A stretch of 40,585 bases of DNA from a bacterium. GTDB lineage: Bacteria > Cyanobacteriota > Sericytochromatia > S15B-MN24 > VGJW01. The notes beneath the pieces were generated by a model, which was given only the letters and a program-made list of their open reading frames with translations, had not been told where the DNA came from and ran no database searches. Location: positions 1 through 40,585 of the forward strand of contig JAJXWQ010000029.1 of the NCBI GenBank assembly GCA_021781555.1, in the 5' to 3' direction. Of this stretch, positions 23,653 through 31,079 are shown in pieces; position 1 is the first letter of the stretch; the number at the start of each line of letters is the position of its first letter. Both the position numbers and the translations under genes were made by a program.

Positions 23653-24882
23653 TTAGCGCGCAGCGCCTCGCAGAACCGGGGATTCGAGAGCGTCCTGGTA
23701 GACCGCCAACATGCGCTGGGCAACACCGGGCCACGTGTACGAGCGAAAAGCGCGCTCGCGCCCTGCGCTTCCCAGACGCTCTTTGAGTGCCGGATCGGAA
23801 AGGATGCGCGCGATCGCGGCAGCCAGGCGGCGAACATTGCCAGGTTCGACCAGGATGCCGTTCTCGCCATCCTGGATGGTGCAAGCGAGGCCGCCCGTGC
23901 GGCTCGCCACCACCGGGCTCCCGCACGCCATGGCCTCGAGCGCGACCAGGCCGAAGCTCTCGTAGTAACTGGGCACGACCGTGACATCGGCAGCCGAGTA
24001 GTAGCGGCCCAGCCGAGCGTGATCTACCGCCCCGAGGAACCGGATCCGATCCTCGAGACCGAGGTCCCGCGCAAGCTCCTTGATGCGCTGGGCTTCGGCC
24101 TTGTCCGGCGAATCGGGACGCACCCCGCCGATGACGACCAGCTGGACGTTCCACCGTCGTGCCAGCAGCTGGGTGGCCCGGAGCAACCCGGCGAGGCCCT
24201 TGTTGGGGTCGAAACGGCCTACGAAAAGCAGCACGCGGTCCGCGGGATCCAGGCCGGCCTCGAGCCGGCAGCGCTCCCGGTCGAGTGGCTGGAACCGCCT
24301 GGGGTCGAACCCGCAGGGCACGATCGCCACCTTCCGCGCACGGTAGAGATTCGCGAGGTTGGTCGCCTCCCTGCGGTTCGTCGCGACCAGCAGGCTCTCT
24401 CGAGCCAGTTGCTCCTCGGTGGCAAAGCGATCGGTTGCATCGGGCAGCGGGAACCCAGCAGCCACCTTGACCCGGCCCAGGGAGTGGCTCGTGTGGACCA
24501 GCGGGAGGCGGCGCCGGGCGGCCAGCTTCAAGCCGACCCAGCCAGCCAGCCAGTAGTGCGAATGCACCAGATCGTACCGGGGAAGCTCGGGCCACGTGTC
24601 CTCGAGTTTCTCGAGAAAGCCCGGCAGCTTGTCCCAGAAGGCATGCCTCCCGACCTGGCGAGGCCGGCTGATGGGGATGCGTACCACGCGGCAGCTTGGA
24701 CCGAAGGACTCGGCCTCGGTCCGGGATCCCGCAAGGTTCTCCGTGAACACGTCCACGGCCGTGCCGGCGCCGGCGAGACTCCGCGCCAGTTCCCGGACAT
24801 AGACGTTCTGCCCGCCGGCGCCCTCGCACCCCACACTTGCCGTGGGATCTCCGTGCAACGAAATCATGGCGATACGCTTCAT
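23653..24882 (-). CDS. GT4 glycosyltransferase, probable sucrose-phosphate synthase
   Basis: A GT-B fold glycosyltransferase of family 4. Sucrose-phosphate synthases transfer glucose from UDP- or ADP-glucose to fructose-6-phosphate. The 409-residue protein starts MKRIAMISLHGDP, followed by GGQNVYVRELARSL, the donor-domain LLFVGRFDPNKGLAGLL and the E-x7-E element in ESFGLVALEAMACGSPVVAS. The GGQNVYV N-terminal loop is typical of bacterial sucrose-phosphate synthases and of MshA-like enzymes. Proximity of a sucrose-phosphatase (26319) and an invertase (22086) decides for the former; mannosylfructose-phosphate synthase is an alternative. ATG 24882 gives the normal N-terminus; 17 codons upstream in frame are ignored. 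It is divergent from the LysR-RCK_C regulator across 80 bases and is presumably controlled by it. Confidence 0.78.
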   Translation of the reverse strand: MKRIAMISLHGDPTASVGCEGAGGQNVYVRELARSLAGAGTAVDVFTENLAGSRTEAESFGPSCRVVRIPISRPRQVGRHAFWDKLPGFLEKLEDTWPELPRYDLVHSHYWLAGWVGLKLAARRRLPLVHTSHSLGRVKVAAGFPLPDATDRFATEEQLARESLLVATNRREATNLANLYRARKVAIVPCGFDPRRFQPLDRERCRLEAGLDPADRVLLFVGRFDPNKGLAGLLRATQLLARRWNVQLVVIGGVRPDSPDKAEAQRIKELARDLGLEDRIRFLGAVDHARLGRYYSAADVTVVPSYYESFGLVALEAMACGSPVVASRTGGLACTIQDGENGILVEPGNVRRLAAAIARILSDPALKERLGSAGRERAFRSYTWPGVAQRMLAVYQDALESPVLRGAAR

Positions 24883-24912
24883 GTTCTCGTTGTACGCTCG
24901 CCGCCGTGGAAT

Positions 24913-24960
24913 GATAACGCTTCTTGAAAACAATTGGGCTCATATATTAGAGTTGCTAAT
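24913..24960. promoter_or_regulatory. Divergent promoter region with LysR-type operator
   Basis: An AT-rich island in the 80-base gap between the GT4 and LysR genes. A perfect inverted repeat ATTAG-N5-CTAAT (24946-24960) fits the T-N11-A LysR box and ends two bases before the LysR ATG. Plus strand: TTGAAA (24924-24929) and TATTAG (24945-24950), 15 apart. Minus strand: TAATAT is a good -10 for the GT4 gene. The operator overlaps both -10 elements. Confidence 0.6.
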
Positions 24961-24962
24961 GT

Positions 24963-26213
24963 ATGCACCTCCGCTACCTCGAGACCTTCGCGGCCGCCGT
25001 GGATCAGGGATCCTTCACCAAGGCGGCCAGGAGCCAGCACCTGACCCAATCTGCGGTCAGCCAGCAGATCAAGGAGCTCGAGCAGTGGCTGGGCTTGCCG
25101 CTCTTCGAGCGGCACGGCCGGAGCACGCTTCCAACGGACGCCGCCCGGCGCTTTCGCGAGCAAGTCGGCACCATCCTGGCCCAGGTGCAACTGGCGCGGG
25201 AAGAAGCTCGCGGCTTCGAGGACGGCAGCGTCGGCCACCTGGCGATCGGGGCCACCTATGCGGTCGGAACGTTCCTGGTTCCGGGTCTTCTCAAGCGCCT
25301 GCGCCAGCGGGGGAGCAAGCTCCGGATCTCGGTCGACTTCGGGACCGTCCAGTACCTGGCCCAGCTCCTGGCCTGGCTCAAGCTCGACGTGGTGCTGACG
25401 GACTTTCCCCTGTCCCGACGAGACCTCGGCTCTCTTAGCCAGGAGCCTCTCGCCGACGACGAGATCGTCCTGGTCACGCGGGCCAACCACCCCTGGGCCC
25501 GATCCGGCCTTCCGATCGCCCCGGCCCAGCTCCGCGACGTCCCGCTCTTGCTGCAACCCGCCCCGTCGACCACACGGGCTCTGGTTCTGCGATGCCTGAG
25601 CGAGGCAGGGGTCGACGTCACCTCCTTGTGGGTCGAACTCGAGCTCGGGAATACCGAGGCACTCAAGCGTGCCGCCCGCGAGGGGCTCGGGCCGACGTTC
25701 GTGTCGCGATACGCGGTGGAATCCGAACTCGCCGCGCTCCAGCTGGCGATCGTCCCGATCGCCGGCGTCGAGATCCGCCGCAAGCTCTGGTGCCTGACGG
25801 CGATGCCCGAGCACCGACCGAGCCGAGCGCAGCGCTTCCGGGAATTCCTCTTCGAGGTCTTCGAGAACTTTCGCCTCGACAGCCACCGCTTCGCCGAGGC
25901 GCTCCAGACGGCCGGCCTGGGGCTCGAAGCCCCAGGGGCCACGCTCGAAGAGACCCGCCCGGACGTGGTTGCGCTCCTGGCCTCATCTCGCCGCCAGGAA
26001 GCCGTGGTGGAGACGACCGTCGGCAGTGCGGCCAGCCGGCAGACGATCGCCAGTCTCGGGTTGCCGGGCGACTGCCTGGCCATCCTGCTCCGGCGCGGGC
26101 AGGATGTCCTGGTGCCCAAGGGAGACACCCGGCTCGCAGCCGGCGACCGCCTCACCTTCCTGGGCCGGGCAGACGCGGTCGAGGCGGCCCGGCGCCAGAT
26201 CGAGCATTCCTGA
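24963..26213 (+). CDS. LysR-type regulator fused to an RCK_C (TrkA_C) domain
   Basis: A 416-residue transcription regulator. Residues 1-60 are a LysR winged helix-turn-helix (MHLRYLETFAAAVDQGSFTKAA, with QSAVSQQIKELE as recognition helix); about 88-295 is the LysR ligand domain. Unusually, about residues 340-412 form a complete RCK_C/TrkA_C domain, with VVETTVGSAASRQTIASLGL, ILLRRGQDVLVPKGDTRL and AAGDRLTFLG, a fold that binds nucleotides including c-di-AMP in KtrA, CpaA and BusR. Standard LysR proteins end near residue 300. The ATG at 24963 gives the canonical N-terminus but has no ribosome-binding site, and a -10-like element lies about 13 bases upstream, so the mRNA may be leaderless. It divides the sucrose-phosphate synthase gene (divergent) from the sucrose-phosphatase gene (convergent). 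Confidence 0.87.
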   Translation: MHLRYLETFAAAVDQGSFTKAARSQHLTQSAVSQQIKELEQWLGLPLFERHGRSTLPTDAARRFREQVGTILAQVQLAREEARGFEDGSVGHLAIGATYAVGTFLVPGLLKRLRQRGSKLRISVDFGTVQYLAQLLAWLKLDVVLTDFPLSRRDLGSLSQEPLADDEIVLVTRANHPWARSGLPIAPAQLRDVPLLLQPAPSTTRALVLRCLSEAGVDVTSLWVELELGNTEALKRAAREGLGPTFVSRYAVESELAALQLAIVPIAGVEIRRKLWCLTAMPEHRPSRAQRFREFLFEVFENFRLDSHRFAEALQTAGLGLEAPGATLEETRPDVVALLASSRRQEAVVETTVGSAASRQTIASLGLPGDCLAILLRRGQDVLVPKGDTRLAAGDRLTFLGRADAVEAARRQIEHS

Positions 26214-26281
26214 GCCGCTGGATGCCTGGCCCTTCTCGGGGGGGCCGAACGCCACGACCCGCCTGCCCGCGCGGATCCGTA

Positions 26282-26318
26282 TCTTTTGCAGTGTGAACGG
26301 GTCCCTCTGCGCGGGCGC
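26282..26318 (-). repeat. Partial copy of the 104-bp repeat, reverse orientation
   Basis: CTTTTGCAGTGTGAACGGG then TCCCTCTGCGCGGGCGCT matches the reverse complement of the repeat's 3' end with a few substitutions. It abuts the stop codon of the sucrose-phosphatase gene (26319-26321), in the 105-base gap between two convergent genes. A GGCCC/GGGGCC pair at 26228-26246 nearby could be a weak bidirectional terminator. Confidence 0.7.
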
Positions 26319-27092
26319 TCACCAGCCGAGCTGCGCCAGACCCTCGAGAATTCCAGCCGCCGCGAAGCCCTGCGCCCGATATGCGCGACTTCCCAGCCCG
26401 GCGAGCAGTCCTGGCGTCGCGTTGCCCACCGCGATCGCATTACGGCCTCCGGCCAGCATCTCCAGGTCGTTCTCCGAATCCCCGCACGCAGCCGTCCGCT
26501 CCTCCGGGATGCCAAAGCGGCGCTGGAGGTAGACGTTGGCATTGCGCTTGCCGGCCCGTGCCGGCAGGACATCGAGCAAGTTGCCCGTCTGCACCAGCTT
26601 CGCGTCGACCCCGGCAGCCGCCAGGGCCTCGGCCAGTGGCGCCAGATCGACTCGCGACCGGAGCTCGAAACTCTTCTTGAGCTCCGTCTGTGCGACATTC
26701 TCCTGCCAGGCGAGGGAGTTGCCATACCCGCTGCCGATCTCCGCCACTGCGATCGCGTTCCAGCGCCAGGAGACGAAATCCCGCCAGGCGGGATCCGGGC
26801 CGGATTCGCTCTCGTAAGCGATCTCCGTCCCGAGGCCCGTCACCAGCACGTCGGGCCAGGGCAGCTCGGCCGCGACCATCAGCTCATCGGCCGAGCGTCG
26901 GGTCCGCCCGGTGTTGAATACGAGCACGACCTCGGACTGCCGGGCCGAGATCCAGTCGAGCAGTCGCCGGGTCGCGCCGACTTCCCCGACCAAGGTGCCA
27001 TCGAGATCGCAAACCAGCATCCGCCGGCCGGGCCCGGATCCCGCTTCATTGCTCATGGCTGGCATGTCCGCGCGTCGCCCCCCGCAGGGCAT
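26319..27092 (-). CDS. Sucrose-phosphate phosphatase-like HAD hydrolase
   Basis: Cytosolic HAD-superfamily phosphatase of the sucrose-phosphatase type, which dephosphorylates sucrose-6-phosphate and completes sucrose synthesis. Motif I is MLVCDLDGTLVG (nucleophile D29, acid D31), motif II FNTGRT, and motif IV ACGDSENDLEML. Between them is the family cap region with DVLVTGLGTEIAYE, SWRWNAIA, LVQTGNLLDVLPA and GKRNANVYL. 257 residues from the ATG at 27092 (GAGAG upstream); ATG 27056 is an alternative close to the conserved core. It converges on the LysR-RCK_C gene. Mannosylfructose- or glucosylglycerol-phosphatase are related alternatives, but the nearby GT4 and GH100 enzymes favour sucrose. 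Confidence 0.82.
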   Translation of the reverse strand: MPCGGRRADMPAMSNEAGSGPGRRMLVCDLDGTLVGEVGATRRLLDWISARQSEVVLVFNTGRTRRSADELMVAAELPWPDVLVTGLGTEIAYESESGPDPAWRDFVSWRWNAIAVAEIGSGYGNSLAWQENVAQTELKKSFELRSRVDLAPLAEALAAAGVDAKLVQTGNLLDVLPARAGKRNANVYLQRRFGIPEERTAACGDSENDLEMLAGGRNAIAVGNATPGLLAGLGSRAYRAQGFAAAGILEGLAQLGW

Positions 27093-27139
27093 GATACTCT
27101 CTCGGCTCCGCCGCCCGGCGCCGATCTCGGCGCCTCGAA

Positions 27140-27209
27140 GTCAAACGGGGCCCGGTTGCGCAGCGAAGCGACCGCGCAGAGGGCCCCGTTCAAACTGCAA
27201 AAGGCCTAG
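27140..27209 (+). repeat. 104-bp repeat, truncated copy
   Basis: The last 70 or so bases of the repeat, from GTCAAACGGGGCCC to AAAAGGCCTAG, identical to copy A over this length. The 5' third is missing, replaced by unrelated sequence. On the minus strand its terminal CTA supplies the TAG stop of the EF-hand lipoprotein gene. Confidence 0.95.
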
Positions 27210-27850
27210 CTTGGCAGCACGGCGGGCAGGCCGAGCGTCGCCTCGAGCTGGGGCCGGAGGAACTCGAGCTGGAAGGCGCGAGCCTCGCCCGGACCGGTCC
27301 ACACCAAACCGTCGTGGTTGAGGTCCAGCTTCTTCATCAGGCTGGTTATCAGCGGCCAGTCGCTGGTCACGTGCAGATCCGAGGCCAGGTAGGTGTGCAG
27401 CTCCGACGGATCGAACCTGCCATCCGCCAGAAAGGGCTTGATGGCGGCGTCCATGGCCTGCACGCCCAGCAAGGCGTAAATCTGCTCGACCTGCCCGGCC
27501 GCGAGCGCCGCCTGGTACTCGCTGGCCGTCACCACACCGTCGCCATTGGCGTCGAACTGGGCGAAGAACAGCTGCACCAGCCGCGGCGAGTGGCCCGCGG
27601 CATACTCGGAACGGCTGATGGCGCCATCGTGGTTACTGTCGGCGGTCGCGATGAGGAAAGACCACTGCTCCTCGAGGACGACCCTGGCGGCCGCCCCGAG
27701 CTCGACGTCCTGCGCGGGTTCAGCGATCGCCGAGGCGCCGAGAACCGACGTCCCCTGGGAGGCGCCCAGCGAGGACCCCAGGGAAGTTCCGCAGCCAGCC
27801 GTTGCCATGGTGGCCACGATCACAGCCAGTCCTGCCCCCCGCAACGCCAT
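27206..27850 (-). CDS. EF-hand lipoprotein
   Basis: A 214-residue predicted lipoprotein that binds calcium. The signal peptide ends in lipobox TAGC with Cys 20. Two canonical EF-hand loops follow, DSNHDGAISRSE (71-82) and DANGDGVVTASE (100-111), then a degenerate loop around ADGRFDPSE (142-150) and a fourth, DLNHDGLVW (from 175). So two hands look fully competent and one or two partly. The Ser/Gly-rich stretch 20-45 is a linker from the membrane. The ATG at 27850 has AAAGGGG 8 bases upstream. The stop codon comes from the adjacent repeat. Role unknown; extracytoplasmic Ca-dependent structural or sensory role is an inference. Confidence 0.85.
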   Translation of the reverse strand: MALRGAGLAVIVATMATAGCGTSLGSSLGASQGTSVLGASAIAEPAQDVELGAAARVVLEEQWSFLIATADSNHDGAISRSEYAAGHSPRLVQLFFAQFDANGDGVVTASEYQAALAAGQVEQIYALLGVQAMDAAIKPFLADGRFDPSELHTYLASDLHVTSDWPLITSLMKKLDLNHDGLVWTGPGEARAFQLEFLRPQLEATLGLPAVLPS

Positions 27851-27886
27851 GCTTAGCCCCTTTCGAAGTCTTCTTAACCTAATCTT

Positions 27887-27914
27887 AGCTTACTCTTTGG
27901 TGGTGGCGAGTCAA
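27887..27914 (-). promoter_or_regulatory. Possible promoter of the EF-hand lipoprotein gene
   Basis: TTGACT (27914-27909) and TAAGCT (27892-27887) with a 16-base spacer on the minus strand, about 37 bases upstream of the ATG. The -35 is good and the -10 weak; the DNA between here and the start is AT-rich for this genome. Confidence 0.4.
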
Positions 27915-28014
27915 GAGGGCGCTCGGCTTCCAGCTGCGGAAGCGAGGCTCCGGCGCGCGGGACCGGAGCCAGGCCAGCCAACCCGCCCGTCTCGATCGCA
28001 GAGAATCGCCGGCG

Positions 28015-28860
28015 TCAGGGCGTGGCGAAGGAATCGATCTGGGCGATGCCCGAATTCACCTCCGGCGCATTGGGCGAGTGCACGGTGTTGAGGAAGACCA
28101 CCGTGGCCTGCGGCGCCACCTGCTGGAACATGTTGACGTTGGCTGGCTCGTTGTCGAAGCAGCCGACAATCGTGCCATTCTGCTCGAGAGTCTGGGTCTG
28201 CGCCCCCTTGAACTGAGCGTCGGACTGGCCCCGGGTCGACTTCAGGATGAGCTCGGTAGCGCCGTCGGCCGGATCCCAGGGGAAACCGTCTGCAACCAGG
28301 GCCTGCTGAGTGCCCGATTCCATCGCGGCGCTGCGGCCCGTCATGTAGACCACCTCCGCTCCGGACGTGGCGACGGCCTGTACGTAGGCGGCGGCGCCAG
28401 GCTCCGGGTGATCGTACCCGACGTAAGCGCCCGAGAAGAAGCGAGTCGTCCAGAACCTCTGGACCGCGGACTCCTGGGACGCCGACATCCCCATCTGCGT
28501 GAGCGCGCCCGTGATGTCATAGCTCACGTCCGCAGGCGTGAGGGCGTCAATCTGGGCCAGGTAGGGAGCACCGGCCGCGGTCGCACCCCACTCCTTGAGG
28601 ATTTCAAGGTTGCGATAGGCGGTGCAGAAGAGGGTATCGTCCAGATCGAAGATCACGATCGGATGCTGGTGACTGGCTGCAAGCTGGCGGTCCTGCGAAA
28701 GGATCGTCGCCAGGGGGCCGGTCACGGTCCCCTGGCCCGTCGAGGCACTCTGGAAGCCGGACTGCCCATCGAAACCTAGCGTTGCTCCGGGAGCAATCCC
28801 GCATCCCGCGGGCGCAAAGGCCAAAGAAAGGAAGATCGTCCAAAGCGCACGACGCCGCAC
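28015..28860 (-). CDS. HAD-superfamily hydrolase lipoprotein
   Basis: A 281-residue predicted lipoprotein with a HAD phosphatase fold. The GTG at 28860 is taken as start since AAGGAG lies 7 bases upstream and it gives a signal peptide ending in lipobox PAGC (Cys 20). Motif I is VIFDLDDTLFCT (D72, D74), motif II MTGRSAAME, and motif IV GCFDNEPANVNMF; FPW and LKSTRGQSD-FKG segments fit a HAD family often seen in Gram-negative genomes. The substrate is unknown; acid phosphatase activity on extracytoplasmic phosphomonoesters is plausible. An in-frame extension to 29217 runs into the divergent MFS gene and is not credible. The C-terminus ends SGIAQIDSFATP. Confidence 0.82.
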   Translation of the reverse strand: MRRRALWTIFLSLAFAPAGCGIAPGATLGFDGQSGFQSASTGQGTVTGPLATILSQDRQLAASHQHPIVIFDLDDTLFCTAYRNLEILKEWGATAAGAPYLAQIDALTPADVSYDITGALTQMGMSASQESAVQRFWTTRFFSGAYVGYDHPEPGAAAYVQAVATSGAEVVYMTGRSAAMESGTQQALVADGFPWDPADGATELILKSTRGQSDAQFKGAQTQTLEQNGTIVGCFDNEPANVNMFQQVAPQATVVFLNTVHSPNAPEVNSGIAQIDSFATP

Positions 28861-28927
28861 AAGCTTCTCCTTTGAGTAAAAAGGGGTTAAGGTTGCTTGT
28901 CGGCCCGCGCGTCCATAACTTGCTATA

Positions 28928-28956
28928 CCTTTTGCAGCTGAAACGGGTCCCTCCAG
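28928..28956 (-). repeat. Decayed fragment of the 104-bp repeat, reverse orientation
   Basis: CCTTTTGCAG-CTGAAACGGGTCCCTC matches the reverse complement of the repeat end with about five changes. It lies in the 212-base gap between the divergent HAD lipoprotein and MFS genes; read on the minus strand it ends GGTATAGC, where intact copies have GGTCTAG, so mutation may have made a -10-like word. Confidence 0.55.
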
Positions 28957-29072
28957 AAAACTCCGCGGGCCGAAGATCCGGCGCCTTGAGGCCGGGCCTC
29001 CGTAGCGATTAAGATGGGTCGGGCCGGAAGCGACCACGGCCCCCCGGGGATCCCCCTTTTCAGGTCGTTTGG

Positions 29073-30332
29073 ATGGCCCCTGCACCGATGGCGATCGCCG
29101 CAAGACCGAATCCCCCTGACGCCCGCCAGGCGCCGATCCGGCGCATCCTGGCCGCAGCCTTCCTGCGCTCGGTTGCCGTCGGCATGGTGGGGGTGCTGCT
29201 CGGCATCTGGCTGGCACGGCGAGGACTACCGCCCGGGGCGATCGGCGAGGTGGTGGCGGCCGGCCTGGGGGGGACGGCGGTAGCGGCGGCCCTTGCGGGC
29301 CATAGTGAACGCATCGGCCGCAAGCGCTTCCTGATCAGCCAGACCTTGCTCGCCGCGCTTGCCGGAATCCTCTTGCCGCTGGCTTCGAGCCCCGCCATCG
29401 CGCTGGCCGTCGCCTTCGGTTGCATGTTGAACGGCATGGGCAAGGACCGCGGCGCGGCGTACGTGATCGAGTCCGCACTCCTGCCCGAGTACGTGGGCAA
29501 GAAAACGCAAACCTGGGCGTTCGCCTGGTACACCCTGCTGCAGGACTCTGGCTATGCCGTCGGGGCGGCGCTCGCCGGCCTGCCCGCATGGACGACCGCA
29601 GCTGGCTGGACCTCGCTCGACGGCGGATTCCGCCTTGCCTTCGGCTGCTACGCAGCGCTGCTGGTCCTCGCCGCCCTCCTTTACGCGGGCCTACCCGCGG
29701 CCCTCGACGCTCCGCCCGCCGGCCCGCCTCGGCCCCTCTCACCCGCCACCCGCCAGAGGGTCTTCGGACTGTCCGGTCTCTTCGTGATCGACGCCCTGGG
29801 CGGCGGCTTCCTGACCGCAGCCCTGGTGTCGTACTTCCTGGATGTGCGATTCGGCGTGGGGCCGGCAGCGATCGGCTTCCTCTACATGGCCGCCCGCCTG
29901 GCGAATGCCGCCTCACACCCGGCATCGGCCTGGCTGGCCGGGCGGATCGGCCTGATCAACACCATGGTCTTCACCCACATTCCGTCCAGTCTCTTCCTGG
30001 TGGCCATGGCCTTCGCGCCGACCTTCCCGCTGGCGGCGACCCTGTTTCTCTTGCGCGAGTGCCTGGTCGAGATGGACGTTCCGGCACGCCAGTCTTACGT
30101 GATGAGCATGGTCGCGCCCGAGGAACGTACGGTGGTCTCGTCCATCACCAGCCTGGTGCGGCAGGGCGGCTGGGCCGTGGGCCCCGCGATCGCGGGCTGG
30201 GCCACGGCCGGCCTGGCCCTGGCTGCGCCGCTCGTGGTCGGCGCGGGCCTCAAGATCTCCTACGACCTGCTGCTGTTCGCGGCATTCCGTCGCGTGAAGC
30301 TCGAGCAGGAGGGCGGGGCGACCGTTCGGTAG
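29073..30332 (+). CDS. MFS transporter
   Basis: A 419-residue inner-membrane protein with about twelve hydrophobic segments in two halves and a cytoplasmic linker near residues 205-225 (Pro/Ala-rich). The first-half loop between helices 2 and 3 has GHSERIGRKRFLI, a form of the MFS signature (G-x-x-x-D/E-R-x-G-R-R/K). A charged residue in EMDVPARQSY in the second half is also common among drug or metabolite exporters. The start is ATG 29073; ATG six codons later is possible. It is divergent from the HAD lipoprotein gene and followed by the repeat at 30418. Substrate cannot be told from sequence. Confidence 0.85.
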   Translation: MAPAPMAIAARPNPPDARQAPIRRILAAAFLRSVAVGMVGVLLGIWLARRGLPPGAIGEVVAAGLGGTAVAAALAGHSERIGRKRFLISQTLLAALAGILLPLASSPAIALAVAFGCMLNGMGKDRGAAYVIESALLPEYVGKKTQTWAFAWYTLLQDSGYAVGAALAGLPAWTTAAGWTSLDGGFRLAFGCYAALLVLAALLYAGLPAALDAPPAGPPRPLSPATRQRVFGLSGLFVIDALGGGFLTAALVSYFLDVRFGVGPAAIGFLYMAARLANAASHPASAWLAGRIGLINTMVFTHIPSSLFLVAMAFAPTFPLAATLFLLRECLVEMDVPARQSYVMSMVAPEERTVVSSITSLVRQGGWAVGPAIAGWATAGLALAAPLVVGAGLKISYDLLLFAAFRRVKLEQEGGATVR

Positions 30333-30410
30333 CCTCTGGCCGAGGGCGTGTGGCTTGCGCCCAGCAAGAACGGAACCAGGCAGCGGGCAGCTGAAGACGC
30401 TGGGCTTGCC

Positions 30411-30525
30411 AAAGGTCTAGAGTGCTCCCGGTTTGAATGGATCGAGCCCGATGAGTCAGACGGGGCCCGGTTGCGCAGCGAAGCGACCGCGCAGAGGGCC
30501 CCGTTCAAACTGCAAAAGGTCTAGA
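30411..30525 (+). repeat. 104-bp dispersed repeat, copy after the MFS gene
   Basis: Full copy at 30418-30521 (TAGAGTGCTCCCGG to GCAAAAGGTC, then TAGA), differing from copy A by single bases such as GAGTCAGACGG for GAGTCAAACGG. It is preceded by AAAGGTC at 30411-30417, the terminal word of another unit, as if one member of a former tandem pair was lost. Confidence 0.95.
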
Positions 30526-31079
30526 CGCGCGTCAGTGCGGCCAAGCAGCACGCGGATCCAGGCGCGCCTTTGACGCCAGCGAGCCTGAGCCGCACCGCAT
30601 CTGGCCGTGGCAGATGCGACCTAAATGCGCCAGCTCGGATACGTATGTTTCACTGACATCCGACCAAGTGACCTGGGAATACGGTCAACAAGCGACCTCA
30701 TGTCCCACGGGGTGTCAAGATTGTTCGAAAGCTTTCCGAGCGCACGCACTGGCGGCCGGCGCGTGCAACCGTCCAGATTCCAGCAGGGCAGGGAGTCCGT
30801 GTTGACCAGGCGCGGGCAGGCACCACGAGCGCGATGTAGTCAGGGCGCTCGTTAGCTCGGATCGGCCGCGGCACGACATCCTGACCCCAGGCGAAGGGGT
30901 GGTCGAGTTTCAGTTTCTCACTCTCACGGCGCTCTGGATCATTTTTTGCCCTTCAAGCTCGGGCTTGCATCGGCTGGCGCTTGCCGCCAACCTGACCGGC
31001 TTTGAAGCCCGGCGGGTCTTTCGCTCCGTGGCACGACCGGGCGAGTCGCCCGATCGATCATTTTTTGTATAGGTAGAAC
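30522..31079. other. Gene-poor 560-base gap
   Basis: No convincing gene. Short open frames on both strands lack family character; one minus-strand frame (about 30952-30698, beginning RAKNDPERRESEKLK) looks protein-like but has no good start and may be a gene remnant. The 12-base word GATCATTTTTTG occurs twice, at 30937-30948 and 31056-31067. The stretch must include the promoter for the kinase at 31080. Confidence 0.5.
31038..31066 (+). terminator. Weak terminator-like hairpin with T run
   Basis: A 6-bp stem CGGGCG/CGCCCG with a 3-base loop (31038-31052), then ATCGATCA and six T residues. The 8-base gap between stem and T run makes it a poor terminator; it lies immediately upstream of the kinase gene. 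Confidence 0.3.

Noticed and set aside
22086-23987. Longer invertase start at 23987 overlapping the GT4 gene
   Set aside because: The extra 156 residues are Arg/Ser-rich shadow translation of the GT4 gene end, with no GH100 similarity.
28015-29217. Longer start for the HAD lipoprotein at 29217
   Set aside because: It would run through the divergent MFS promoter area and start; the GTG at 28860 has a good ribosome-binding site and gives a proper lipoprotein signal.
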